From Oleomonas cavernae (GTDB lineage: Bacteria > Pseudomonadota > Alphaproteobacteria > Zavarziniales > Zavarziniaceae), in the NCBI RefSeq assembly GCF_003590945.1, contig NZ_QYUK01000008.1, positions 186,001 through 250,000 of the forward strand: a DNA stretch of 64,000 nucleotides, in the 5' to 3' direction. The translations under genes were made by a program, and so were the position numbers. Of this stretch, positions 19,574-28,433 are shown one piece after another. The notes beneath the pieces are model-generated. The model did no database searches. It saw only the letters and a program-made list of their open reading frames with translations, and was not told the DNA's origin. How positions within the stretch are numbered: the first letter of the stretch is position 1; each line of letters opens with the position of its first letter.

Positions 19574-20210
19574 ATGGCGTCAACACACCTTGGTGAAGGA
19601 CGTAGGCCACGTCACAGAAATGATGCACGAAATTCGTGCGGCTGGTTGCAAGAACGAGCGATGCCCTGGACCTGAGATCTTGCAGAGCGGCCTCGGCCTT
19701 GCGGCGGAATTCGTGGTCATGGGTAACAAGCCAGCCATCGATCGGGTAGCAATCGAAGTTCAAGGCCACCGCGGTCGCGAACATTACCTTGGCCATAGTG
19801 CTCGAAGGCAGCGCCCCCAGCAATACATCCATGTTTCTGCCCAGGTGAACGAAGTCGTCGACGCTGCGGATGACCTGGGGCGGCGAGCGGCCGTAGAGCT
19901 GGGCGGTGAAGCGGATATTGTCGCGCACGGTCATGCCGCGGATCAGCCCGGTGCGCGCCCAGACCGGCCAGCTCACGCTCATGTTGTGATGGGCGACCCG
20001 GCCCACCATCGGCGTTTCCAGATTGGCGAGCAGGCGGATGAAGGTCGACTTGCCCGAACCCTTGGTGCCCAGAATGGCGACGCTTTCGCCGCCGCGGATC
20101 GTCAGGCTGACGTCGTGAAGGGCCGTCCTGATATGGCCGCGTTCATAGTACTGGACCGTCACGCCCTCGAAGGCGGCGACCTTGGCCGGCGGGGTGAAGG
20201 GCGCGTTCAT
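19509..20210 (-). CDS. kpsT: Capsule ABC transporter ATPase KpsT, degenerate catalytic motifs
   Basis: 233-residue KpsT-type ATPase with ATG overlapping the kpsM stop (ATGA). Walker A is intact (GTKGSGKST, 48-56). In family members the signature reads SSGM, Walker B ends in DE and the H-loop has His. Here these positions read SSTM (136-139), FDCYPIDG (152-159, Glu replaced by Gly) and LATSRTN (His replaced by Ser). The rest aligns well with KpsT (MTVRDNIRFTAQLYG, FCDVAYVLHQG). The frame is uninterrupted. It may bind but poorly hydrolyse ATP, or work with another ATPase. This is the only capsule ATPase in the window. Confidence 0.88.
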   Translation of the reverse strand: MNAPFTPPAKVAAFEGVTVQYYERGHIRTALHDVSLTIRGGESVAILGTKGSGKSTFIRLLANLETPMVGRVAHHNMSVSWPVWARTGLIRGMTVRDNIRFTAQLYGRSPPQVIRSVDDFVHLGRNMDVLLGALPSSTMAKVMFATAVALNFDCYPIDGWLVTHDHEFRRKAEAALQDLRSRASLVLATSRTNFVHHFCDVAYVLHQGVLTPYDTIDEAIRTFRAYSASAETA

Positions 20211-20989
20211 GACAGCGCCGCCCGGCTGCGGGCGGCCCGCTCGGCAATCACGGCAAACAGGACAAGGCCGACCAGCCAGCGCATGACATAGCCGAAGCTG
20301 GCCAGCTCCGCCTGGTACTTGCCGAAATATTCCTGGCGCATCAGGTCGTTGAGGTGGAGCAGCGGATTCCACAGGGCGTAGTCGTGCAGGAAATGGGGAA
20401 TTTCCGGGATGACGAAGAACACGCCGCTGGTGATCATCAGGATGCGCAGGACAACCTGGAGGATCGGGCGCAGGATGCGGATCCGCGTGAACAAGGCATT
20501 CAGGATGATGCCGGCAAAAGTGCCGTAGAGGCCCGCGACCACCAGCAGCATGGCGACATAGGCCGGACGGAAGATCGGCTCCGACACACCTACCAGGCGA
20601 AAGACGCCGAAGGTGGCGAAGGACAGGATGATGTAGAGGACGACATTCACGATGCCGCGCCCGATCGCAATGTCGAGCATGGTGACCTGGGGGAAGAAGG
20701 CATAACGATCGGCCGACATCGAGGTCGACGAGACAAACAACAGGGTGCGCCGGAACATCCAGAACAACAGCACGCCGGTCGCGATGAAGGGGATGATCTC
20801 CATGCCGCGGTGGATGCCGCCGCCGCTGAAATAGCGGATGCCCGAGAAAATAGCGATGGCGATCGAGAGGCGGCCGAACTCGGTCCACAGGCCGATGAAG
20901 TTCAGCCCCAGACGTGCCTTGGCCTCGCGAAAAATCACCGCGCTCAGCACCCGCAACTGGTTCTGGATGGCGTTCAGCGCGTCATTCAT
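20207..20989 (-). CDS. kpsM: Capsule ABC transporter permease KpsM
   Basis: 260-residue ABC-2-type permease with six predicted helices. The N-terminal cytoplasmic segment (VIFREAKARLGLNFIGLWTE) is the amphipathic region typical of KpsM/Wzm, followed by helices such as YIILSFATFGVFRLVGV and LVGLVLFAVIAERAA. FIATGVLLFWMFRRTL and HFLHDYALWNPLLHLNDLMR are family-typical segments. First gene of a seven-gene minus-strand operon. Confidence 0.92.
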   Translation of the reverse strand: MNDALNAIQNQLRVLSAVIFREAKARLGLNFIGLWTEFGRLSIAIAIFSGIRYFSGGGIHRGMEIIPFIATGVLLFWMFRRTLLFVSSTSMSADRYAFFPQVTMLDIAIGRGIVNVVLYIILSFATFGVFRLVGVSEPIFRPAYVAMLLVVAGLYGTFAGIILNALFTRIRILRPILQVVLRILMITSGVFFVIPEIPHFLHDYALWNPLLHLNDLMRQEYFGKYQAELASFGYVMRWLVGLVLFAVIAERAARSRAALS

Positions 20990-21073
20990 CTGCAGGCAAA
21001 TGCCACCATCGCAATGTCGACCCCCGCGGCCGCTCTGGCGGCACCCCCGTCACGGCGGCACCAACCGTTTGTC

Positions 21074-21102
21074 TTTATTCGGCTAATTGCTTCTTTCGGC
21101 AA
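21074..21102 (-). promoter_or_regulatory. Candidate promoter of the kpsM operon
   Basis: On the minus strand TTGCCG (21102-21097) and AATAAA (21079-21074) are 17 bases apart, about 85 bases upstream of the kpsM start in a locally AT-richer stretch. Pattern only. Confidence 0.4.
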
Positions 21103-21130
21103 GGAGTATCCGGCCGATCGCGGCCGAAAT

Positions 21131-21148
21131 ATGGCAGTGCAGCATAAC
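21131..21148 (+). promoter_or_regulatory. Shared TGCA-centred motif, copy 1
   Basis: ATGGCAGTGCAGCATAAC, about 30 bases upstream of the candidate kpsM promoter. Near-identical to the copy at 31921-31940 and similar to those at 32200-32217 and 41125-41141, all in intergenic regions of the capsule locus. Confidence 0.45.
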
Positions 21149-21166
21149 CTCGGCGCGCGACGCCCC

Positions 21167-21364
21167 TCAGCGAAACAGGCGCAGAACCAATCGCAACAGG
21201 CCCGCGAGCAACCGCCCCGGCCCGCCGCCGCCAGCCCCGGGCCGCGGAATACCTGCCCCCGGCGCGCCCCGCCCACCGGCCGCGCGGCGCAAGGCCGCCT
21301 GGGCCTGCCGGCGCTGCTGGCGGGTCGCCGCGGCCTCTCGCCGCAGTTGGGCGCGATTGCTCAC
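21167..21364 (-). CDS. Small Arg/Ala-rich protein, or shifted tail of the upstream GSCFA protein
   Basis: A GTG at 21364 overlaps the stop of the GSCFA gene (GTGA) and opens 65 codons. Residues ~5-33 are Arg/Gln/Ala-rich (LRREAAATRQQRRQAQAALR), then a Gly/Pro stretch, then a hydrophobic-basic end LLAGLLRLVLRLFR. The first part resembles the tail of the GSCFA protein just upstream, so a missing base near 21365 could instead make this that protein's true C-terminus. Other small basic proteins of the locus are similar in composition. Function unknown. Confidence 0.4.
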   Translation of the reverse strand: MSNRAQLRREAAATRQQRRQAQAALRRAAGGRGAPGAGIPRPGAGGGGPGRLLAGLLRLVLRLFR

Positions 21365-23622
21365 CGGGCCGGCCGCGCCCGAGCGGCGCGCGCCGCCTCG
21401 GCCTCGAGCCGGCGCTGTTCGGCCGCCTTGCGCCGTTCCTCGGCCGCCGCCTCGCGGGCGGCCAGGGCCTCGTCTCGTTTGGCCGTCAGTTCCTGCTGAC
21501 GCAGCGCCGTCGCCTCGTCGCGCTCCTTCGCCCGGGCGGCGATCACGTCGTCGCGCGCTTTCAGGCGGGCGACCGACTCGATGCAGGGCACCTTGCCGTC
21601 GCCGCGCCATTCGTCGGCCTCTTCCTTGATCCGGGCCATGACCAGCGGGCGATCGGCGCCGTTGAGGGCCAGGTCGCGGTAGCGCACCTCGGCCAGGAAT
21701 TCGGCGATCTGGGCATCGCCCAAGCCGCTGTCGCAGAAATAGCGCTCGAACATCTTCATGTTCAGCAGGATCGTGTGCAGGAACGGGTGGCGCAGGTCGG
21801 GGGTGAACGGCTCGTGGAAGCAGCCGGTCACCACCTCATAGGCCGGGAAATAGTAAAGCTCGGGATCGGCCGCCTGGTGGGCCTGGAAGAATTCGTCGAC
21901 CGCGCTGCGCAGGATCGCCTTGGAGACCGCGCTGGCAACGATGGTCGCCGCCCCGCGGAAGGTCGCCATCAGGGGAATCGGCGAGACGGTGAAGACAATC
22001 TTGGCCGCCGGCCGGTGGGCGCGGATCAGGCGGTAGATGGCATGGAGGTTCTCCAGGCTTTCGGCCTGGCTGATCATGCGGAACTTGTGGCGGCCGGGGT
22101 CGTATTTGTCGGCCGGGACGGCGCGCCAGAAGACCTCGCCCGTGGGCTCGTCGTACCAGACTTCCGAGAGCCCCAGGGTGATGATGAAGACATCGCCCAT
22201 GTCGAACAGTTCGCGGGTGCGCAGGCGAATGCCCTCGTCATAGCCGAACTCGGTCGCCTTGTAGTCGTGCCACAGCTCGACCTGGGGCACCTTGCCCTCC
22301 CAGGCCCATTCGAACTGCTGGCGGATGGCGAAGGTGTTGACGATGCCGTCACCCATGCGCGAGACATAGGCGATCGCATCCCGCCTGGTCGCCACATTGT
22401 AACCGATCGTGTTCAGGTAGCGGCTGATGTTGTTGGCAAAGCAACTGCCGAAGGCGATCAGGGTGCGGTCGGCGTTGACGAAGGGCGCCGCCGGCATCAG
22501 CCCCTTCAGGACCGCATGCTCCAGCGTGGTGTCGGCCGCCATGGCCGCCTCGTCGGGCCAGGCAAGCGGGTGGGGCGCTGTAGCCAAGGGCACCGGCGGA
22601 TTGGCGCGCAGGGCCTCGCCCGCCGCAAAATCGGCCTGCCTCGCTTCGACATGGGCGGCGGCCAGGGCATCGTCGTCGACGCCTAAGGCAAATGCGCGGG
22701 CAAAGGCCGTGCCCAGCAGGGCCAGCGCATGCGGGGCCAGGCTGCGCCGATCGGCCAGGAACGGGTAGTTCAGGCCGGTCTGCACCAGTTCGAAAGCCGG
22801 GAAATAATGCAGCCGGTCGTCGCCCGGCCGGGCCTGGCGGTAGAAGTCGTCGACGGCGCTGCGCACAGTCGACTTGCTCGCGATCGAGGCGACCAGGGGC
22901 CCGAAGGACGACAGGTTCTGCGCCAGTGGCAGGGGCGACACGGCCAGGACGATCTGCGCCTGCGGCCGGGCCTGACGCAACAAGCGATAGCATGCCGCCA
23001 GATCGGCGACAGTCTCGGCATGGGTGGCGGTGAGGCAATCGACCACACCCGGCCCGGCCCCGCCGGCCAGGTACGGCGCCAGGTGGAGGTGTTGCACCGG
23101 CTGTTGCGAGACGTGGTACTGGGATTGGCCGGGACACAGCACGATGGTCTCGGCACACCCGACCACCGCCCGCAGGGCCGCCAGGTCCTGATCATCGAGG
23201 CCCAACACCGGATCGGCCGCCTGGTCCAGCGCGGCCGCCAGCACCCGGCGCAGGCCGTGAACATGCGCGATGCCGCCATCGAGCGCGCCCGGCAGCCCCG
23301 TGCTGGTCAGGCCATGGGCCTGCGCCGCGCGCAGCAGGTCGGACACGATGTCGCAGCCCAGGACGAGGACCTGCTCGCCAGGGCGGGCGCTGGAAACCGC
23401 CGGCACCCAGCCGCTAAGGAAGTAGCGCCCGATCCCTTCCGGTTTGCGCAACTCGTCGCGGGTGGGGTAGAAAATGGTGCTTTCGCCGCGAAAGAATGTG
23501 TTGCCGACACTGATCTTGCGGCCGTCGACCACGACCTCGGTGCCCGTGTCGCCGACGACCTCGCCATCCTCATCGGTGACGATTAGAGCTTCGTCCGCCG
23601 GTATTTCATGCTGCTCGATCAT
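21361..23622 (-). CDS. Tandem GSCFA-domain protein with degenerate first domain
   Basis: 753 residues. The C-terminal half (~360-670) is a GSCFA domain (SGNH-hydrolase-like): FGSCFANNISRYLNTIGYN (GSCFA 392-396), GLSEVWYDEPTGEVFW, VSPIPLMATF and YYFPAYEVV. The N-terminal half (~30-300) repeats the layout: VVVDGRKISVGNTFFRGES, then GCDIVSDLL (89-93) where GSCFA should be, then VSPLPLAQNLSSFG and LHYFPAFELV. The putative catalytic Ser is thus lost from the first copy. A coiled Ala/Arg/Glu tail (~690-753) follows. SD-like GGGGG precedes the ATG. It may de-acylate or acylate the polysaccharide, which is inference; GSCFA chemistry is poorly established. Confidence 0.85.
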   Translation of the reverse strand: MIEQHEIPADEALIVTDEDGEVVGDTGTEVVVDGRKISVGNTFFRGESTIFYPTRDELRKPEGIGRYFLSGWVPAVSSARPGEQVLVLGCDIVSDLLRAAQAHGLTSTGLPGALDGGIAHVHGLRRVLAAALDQAADPVLGLDDQDLAALRAVVGCAETIVLCPGQSQYHVSQQPVQHLHLAPYLAGGAGPGVVDCLTATHAETVADLAACYRLLRQARPQAQIVLAVSPLPLAQNLSSFGPLVASIASKSTVRSAVDDFYRQARPGDDRLHYFPAFELVQTGLNYPFLADRRSLAPHALALLGTAFARAFALGVDDDALAAAHVEARQADFAAGEALRANPPVPLATAPHPLAWPDEAAMAADTTLEHAVLKGLMPAAPFVNADRTLIAFGSCFANNISRYLNTIGYNVATRRDAIAYVSRMGDGIVNTFAIRQQFEWAWEGKVPQVELWHDYKATEFGYDEGIRLRTRELFDMGDVFIITLGLSEVWYDEPTGEVFWRAVPADKYDPGRHKFRMISQAESLENLHAIYRLIRAHRPAAKIVFTVSPIPLMATFRGAATIVASAVSKAILRSAVDEFFQAHQAADPELYYFPAYEVVTGCFHEPFTPDLRHPFLHTILLNMKMFERYFCDSGLGDAQIAEFLAEVRYRDLALNGADRPLVMARIKEEADEWRGDGKVPCIESVARLKARDDVIAARAKERDEATALRQQELTAKRDEALAAREAAAEERRKAAEQRRLEAEAARAARARPAR

Positions 23623-23745
23623 GCTACCCCCAACAACCCGACCTCAACCGCCCAATCAGGGCCGATTACCGCACCAACTGACAGCCGTTTGTAACAGTTC
23701 ATCGCTAATTTGAAAGCGCTCCGCGGCACCGCGATTAGGCGGGAC

Positions 23746-23767
23746 CTTGTGTCAATTTCGAGACAAG
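23746..23767. promoter_or_regulatory. Imperfect inverted repeat in a divergent promoter region
   Basis: Arms CTTGTGTC and GAGACAAG (one mismatch) around six bases, between the divergent GSCFA gene (23622) and double methyltransferase gene (23805). A possible operator; no known regulator site recognised. Confidence 0.3.
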
Positions 23768-23804
23768 TGAAACCATCTTCATGGTGCCGCCCACAGGATT
23801 ACAC

Positions 23805-25075
23805 ATGACTGCGATGCCGTCTATTATCGAGGATAAATATTTAGCAGAATTTATTGAAGACGGTCCGCTAGAACGTATCAGGATTCCCAATATTGATACG
23901 AACTCAACGCGGCTGGCGGAGTATTTTATTCCGCCCGAGTCCGATATTCTTGACCTTGGCTGCGGCCAGGGAAATATGCGTGAACATCACAATTGCCGCT
24001 CCTATGTCGGGCTCGACATTGCACCGCCGACCGACGAGATAAGTTATTTCGATCTAAACGCGGGAATACCGCCCGACCACCTCATTCGCGCTGCCAACCT
24101 TGTGATAATGACACAGGTTGTCGAGTATCTGGATGATCCAGCCCCCCTCTTCTCGCGCGTTGCCGCCATCGGTCGCCCCTTGTCTGCACCCATTGGACAA
24201 ACGCCTACACCCGGTTTCCATATCAGTCGTTGCCGGCATGGCGCCGCGAGTACAGCCCGGCAGAATTCGAAGCCATGGCCAAGGCGGCAGGCTTCGACAT
24301 TGGCTTTCGCCTGATCTTCGCCGGCGGCCAGTTGCTCACCTACATGCTGCTTCCGTCCGACGCGCGGTCGATCAACCCCTGGTGGTTCAGCAACGAGGCC
24401 CGTCGGTTCGTCAAGCAGCGGCGCAAGCGGGGCGACCGGCAGATCGAGAAATACATCGCGCAGATTTCGCCCGACGGCTGGCACCCGTCACGCAACTGGG
24501 ATCAGCGCTCGGAACTCGCCGCTACGCTTATTCCGAAAGGCTTGGCAATCATGGACGTGGGTTGCGGCGGTATGTATTTCGAGAAGCACGCCCGACCGCG
24601 CCATTATCTGCCCGTCGATATGGCCCCGCGCGACCATCGCACCCAAGTGCACGACCTCGATGCCGCACCCTTGCCCGCCGAATGGATCGATGCGGTGGAT
24701 CTGGTGTGCTTTCTCGGCGTGCTCGAATATGTGCAGGATCCTGCGGCACATTTGCGGCGGATCGCGGCGCGCGCACGTCCGATCCTCTGCTCCTACAACG
24801 TGGCCGAAAGGCGACGCCACGACAGCCTCCGCTATGCAAAGTGGACAAACACCCTGGACACCGATGCTTTCGAGTCGGTCTTGGCGGAAAGCGGTTTTGT
24901 CATCGCGCGACGCCTGCCTTTCGGCAACCGACAGTTGGTGTATTTGGCCTTTCCAGAGCCTGTCGCCAATCCACCCCCCTGGTGGCGCGATCTGCCTCAT
25001 CCTCCGCTGGTCGCCGAGAATGGCGCCGAGACCCTCCGGGTCGATGGCGACCGGGCGCCCGGCACGAATGCCTGA
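23805..25075 (+). CDS. Tandem methyltransferase-domain protein (frameshifted in this sequence)
   Basis: ATG at 23805 with AGGA six bases upstream. The first SAM domain has ILDLGCGQGN (motif I near 48-57), YVGLDIAPP and VVEYLDDP. The frame then breaks at the C4 run 24176-24179. Adding one C joins it to NAYTRFPYQSLPAWRREYSP and the rest, giving about 423 residues. The second SAM domain has IMDVGCGGMYFE (near 250), HYLPVDMAPRD and FLGVLEYVQDP, and is closely similar to the N-terminal domain of the fusion at 13221. The first 300 bases are visibly more AT-rich than the surroundings. It lies 115 bases before a pyruvyltransferase gene, mirroring the fused proteins. Sugar O-methylation is inferred. 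Confidence 0.78.
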
Positions 25076-25190
25076 CCTCATGCACCCAGCCATTTCCGGC
25101 GGCGCATAGTCGCGTCGACACGCGGCCCAAAACCCCGGATAATCAACGAGCTAGCGGCGCTGCACCGATCGGGTCCGGAGGACTGCGGGC

Positions 25191-26471
25191 ATGGCTGTTC
25201 CATCGATCGTCGGCCGCATGGCAAGCTTGTGGTCAAAACCAGCGAGGCCTCTCGTGAAGCATGAAAAATCCGTCGTCCTCCTGGGCTTCTTTGCGCGCGG
25301 CAATGCCGGGGACGAAGCATTCCTGCATGTTCAGTACGAACTGCTGAAGGACCAGTACAACATCATCGTGCCGATCGAGCACAAGAACGCTCACCCGGAT
25401 TTCCACAAGTGGTATCCCTATACCGAGTGCGAGATCATCAACTACGATGAGATCCCGCGGCTCTACGGCCAGGACGTGGCCGGGATCCACATCGGCGGCG
25501 GCTCGCTCGCCTTCGGCTTTTCCGGCCAGTTCCTGCTGACCGCCATGGATGCCCGCAAGAAGACGCTGATCAGCGGCATCGATGCCTCGCTGAAGCCGCG
25601 CCTGCCGGCCGACCACATCCGCTTTGCGATCTACGACCGGCTGGATTTCCTGTCGGTGCGCACGGTCAAGTCGATCGACAATCTGCGCAAGAACAACATC
25701 CCGGTGCATCACGGCGCCGACTGGGCCCTGGGGCTGGGCGTGATCGAGCCGCCCAAGGACAAGCGCGGCGGCGCCCTGATCACCATCCGCGCCTTCGGCG
25801 AGCCGCCGGGCGACGAGCACCGGCGCGACATGCTCGCCCTGCACAAGTACCTGGAGCGCCAGGGCCACAAGGTGCGCTACCTGCCCTTCGCGCCCGAGGA
25901 CCGCAAGTTCCTGGACCACTTCCCGCACATTCGCCCGTCGATCATCGAGAACGTCTGGCACGACCCGCGCCAGGTGAAGGGCCTGATCAAGGAAGCCGAT
26001 TTCGTGGTCAGCGTCGGGCGCCTGCACACGCTGATCCTGTCGATGACCGCCCACACGCCGACCTTCGCCATCGACCCCAAGATCATGGCGGACGGCCGCC
26101 ACATCCTCAATCGCAAGAACGTCTTCTTCACCGAGGAAGTGGGCCTGCCCTTCTATTATTCGGTGAACGAGGCGATCGAGGCTTACGGCGACGATTTCAA
26201 CACCAAGGTCACGGTCAAAGATTTCGCGCCCGACTATTACGAGCGGCTGAAGTCCCAGATGGGTTACGTCCGCCAGATCCTGGGCACCCCGGCCGAGGAA
26301 CTGCCCGCGCGGGGCACCGAAGGCCACTGGGCGGGCGCCACCGCCGGCGGCCGCACGCTGGCGGTCTCGCAGGCCCAGACCGAGGCCGACGAAGCCGCAC
26401 GGGAAGAAAAACGCCGCCTCAAGCGCGAGGAAAAGCGCCGCGAGAAACTGGCGGCCAAAGGCAAAGTGTAA
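25191..26471 (+). CDS. Polysaccharide pyruvyltransferase, CsaB-like
   Basis: 426 residues; ATG at 25191 preceded by GGAGGA. The pyruvyltransferase signature GFFARGNAGDEAFLH (about 31-45) is followed by HIGGGSLAFGFSG, GADWALGLG and SVGRLHTLILSMTAH. Compared with the two fused copies it lacks the methyltransferase half, which here is encoded by the gene just upstream. The C-terminus ends in a charged helix (REEKRRLKREEKRREKLAAK), the same type of tail as on the GSCFA proteins. A long inverted repeat follows the stop. Pyruvylation of a capsule sugar is the likely role. Confidence 0.85.
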   Translation: MAVPSIVGRMASLWSKPARPLVKHEKSVVLLGFFARGNAGDEAFLHVQYELLKDQYNIIVPIEHKNAHPDFHKWYPYTECEIINYDEIPRLYGQDVAGIHIGGGSLAFGFSGQFLLTAMDARKKTLISGIDASLKPRLPADHIRFAIYDRLDFLSVRTVKSIDNLRKNNIPVHHGADWALGLGVIEPPKDKRGGALITIRAFGEPPGDEHRRDMLALHKYLERQGHKVRYLPFAPEDRKFLDHFPHIRPSIIENVWHDPRQVKGLIKEADFVVSVGRLHTLILSMTAHTPTFAIDPKIMADGRHILNRKNVFFTEEVGLPFYYSVNEAIEAYGDDFNTKVTVKDFAPDYYERLKSQMGYVRQILGTPAEELPARGTEGHWAGATAGGRTLAVSQAQTEADEAAREEKRRLKREEKRREKLAAKGKV

Positions 26472-26501
26472 TCGGTCAGATCTTCAATGGCAGGCCGATG
26501 G

Positions 26502-26616
26502 TGCGTCCTTCGAGACGGGCGCTGCGCGCCCTCCTCAGGATGAGGAGAATCTTTATGGCAGAAAGACTCTCCTTATCCTAAGGAGCCATGCGAAGCGTGG
26601 CGTCTCGAAGGACGCA
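26502..26616. repeat. Long inverted repeat between convergent genes
   Basis: Arms TGCGTCCTTCGAGAC (26502-26516) and its exact complement (26602-26616) flank inner inverted segments (CTCCTCAGGATGAGGAG; AGACTCTCC). This is a dispersed intergenic repeat type frequent in proteobacteria. It may also end both convergent transcripts. Confidence 0.75.
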
Positions 26617-26637
26617 GCCTGCCGGTCCAACGGCCGA

Positions 26638-28260
26638 TCACGCCCCCGCGATGATCGCCTTCATCTCGATGATCGACTTGTCCAGGCGGGCCATGGCGGT
26701 GGCCAGCTTGCGCTTGGTCACGCCCTTGATGCCCGCGGCGGTCGCCTCCAGCAGGGCGTCGACATCGGGGAACTGACTGATACCCCAGTCGGCGCACACG
26801 GCATCGATCTTGCTGATCGACTGGCGCCCCGAGGGCAAGGGCAAGGGCGGCAGCAGCGAGGCGGTCGGCACCCCGAGGGTCGCCGCGAAGATCAGCGGAT
26901 GCAGGCGCCCGACCGCGATCACCAGGCCGCTGGAGCCGATCAGCTGCTTGACACGGCGTGGGTTCCACCAGTGCTCGAGCGTCGGGGCCAGGCGGGCCAG
27001 ATCCAACTGCTCGGTGTTGCGGGCATCCTCGGGGCAGAAGGGCAGGAAGGCCGGCTCCCAGCCCTGGGCGCGCAACCCCAGGATCAGTTCCTCGATCGCC
27101 AGGACATAGGAAAACGGCACCAGGGGCAGCGGGAACTCGCGCAACACCACCAGGGCCCGGCGCCTCGACGCGGTCACATCGGGCGCCGCGTCCATCGCCA
27201 GTTTCAAGGCCCAGTCCGAGCCGAAGGCCGCCGGCACCTGAAGCTGGCGGCAGACGTCCTGGCCGTGACGCGTGCGCACCATCACCTGGGCGAAGCCGGC
27301 AAGATAGTCGCGCATCACGGCGTGATCGACGACATCCGGGCCCTGCACCACCTCGCGGTCGGGCGGGTCGCAGGCCGGCATGTCCAGGTTGGGCAGGTCG
27401 ACCCCCGACAGGAAAGTGGGAATGCCCCGCGCCCGCGCCTCCATCACCAGATTGGCGGCAAAGCCCACGGCCAGGCCGCCGCCGCCGATCATCATGGCGG
27501 CGATGGGCCGGCCGGATTCGAAAATATCCTGGCTGCACTGATGGACGATCTCGCAGCGATTGTAGGGGTACCAGCCCTCGTAACCATCGAGGGCGCCAAA
27601 CTTGTTGACCGCGACGATGATGTCGCAGCTCGGCGCGAAGGTCTCGTAGATCGACTGGAACAGCGCCTCGTCGCCGCAATTGCCGCGCCCGTAGAAGCCG
27701 GCGACCAGGAGCGCCGGGCGCATGGCGGCGGCTGCCGGCTCCACGGTATCGCCACTCGCCAGCCGGGGCGGCGAGGGCCGCGGCGTGGCGGGAGCGAGTT
27801 GCATCAGGGTCGGCCCGGTCGCCGCCACCACCGTCGCGGTGACGATCAGGCCCTGTGCCTGGGCCAGGGTGGCCAGGGCGCGCTCGCCCTTCCTGGCCAC
27901 CGCGCAGATCAGCGCGCAACCGGCCGCGGCGATTCGCGCCAGCACCGCCTCGGCATTGGCGATCCGCCCCCACGGAACCAGCAGCGTTACCAGATCGACC
28001 CGCGCGAGGAGCGCGTCGCTCAGGGCCTCGAGGGCGATGGCATGGTTTGCGGCCGGGCCGGCCAACAGCGGCTGCTCGATGACGGCGACGCGCGTGCTGT
28101 CGAGCGCCGCGAGGGCCAGGTGCGAGCCGTCGGTCAGGTCGAGAACCAGCGCACCGTCGGGAACGAGCGTCGCAAGCAGGTCGCGGGCGACATCACCAGG
28201 CTGTTTGTGAACGGCACGCTGGGCGAGGGTCGCGGTCTTGACAGAGCGGTGTTTGGACAT
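26638..28260 (-). CDS. Degenerate methyltransferase-pyruvyltransferase fusion
   Basis: 540 residues; ATG at 28260 chosen because AAGGTGG lies upstream (ATG at 28275 is an alternative). Residues ~20-155 follow the layout of the N-terminal methyltransferase domain of the 13221 protein, but motif I reads VLDLTDG (39-45) instead of DVGCG, so SAM binding is doubtful. After a Pro/Ala linker, the pyruvyltransferase domain has GFYGRGNCGDEAL (188-200), MIGGGGLAVGFAANL, LEHWWNPRRVKQLI and AVGRLHPLIFAATLG. The C-terminus (SIIEMKAIIAGA) also matches the paralogue. Probably a pyruvyltransferase with a structural or regulatory remnant of the first domain. Confidence 0.82.
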   Translation of the reverse strand: MSKHRSVKTATLAQRAVHKQPGDVARDLLATLVPDGALVLDLTDGSHLALAALDSTRVAVIEQPLLAGPAANHAIALEALSDALLARVDLVTLLVPWGRIANAEAVLARIAAAGCALICAVARKGERALATLAQAQGLIVTATVVAATGPTLMQLAPATPRPSPPRLASGDTVEPAAAAMRPALLVAGFYGRGNCGDEALFQSIYETFAPSCDIIVAVNKFGALDGYEGWYPYNRCEIVHQCSQDIFESGRPIAAMMIGGGGLAVGFAANLVMEARARGIPTFLSGVDLPNLDMPACDPPDREVVQGPDVVDHAVMRDYLAGFAQVMVRTRHGQDVCRQLQVPAAFGSDWALKLAMDAAPDVTASRRRALVVLREFPLPLVPFSYVLAIEELILGLRAQGWEPAFLPFCPEDARNTEQLDLARLAPTLEHWWNPRRVKQLIGSSGLVIAVGRLHPLIFAATLGVPTASLLPPLPLPSGRQSISKIDAVCADWGISQFPDVDALLEATAAGIKGVTKRKLATAMARLDKSIIEMKAIIAGA

Positions 28261-28381
28261 CCCCACCTTGAACATCGGAGCAGTGGCCGCCGCTGTCGGC
28301 CAGCGAAAACTCAAGCATCTCGGCGTGCACAAGCACCCTAGCTACACCGGATTAGTGGTAATCACAATCATGCCCGGACAA

Positions 28382-28413
28382 TAAAATGGCACGCGCCGCG
28401 GACGGCGCGTGCC
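28382..28413 (-). terminator. Rho-independent terminator
   Basis: On the minus strand the arms GGCACGCGCCG and CGGCGCGTGCC (11 bases, 4-base loop) are followed by ATTTTAT. It lies 20 bases after the stop of the small protein gene at 28434. Confidence 0.8.
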
Positions 28414-28433
28414 AATTCCCGGCGAGACCGCGA

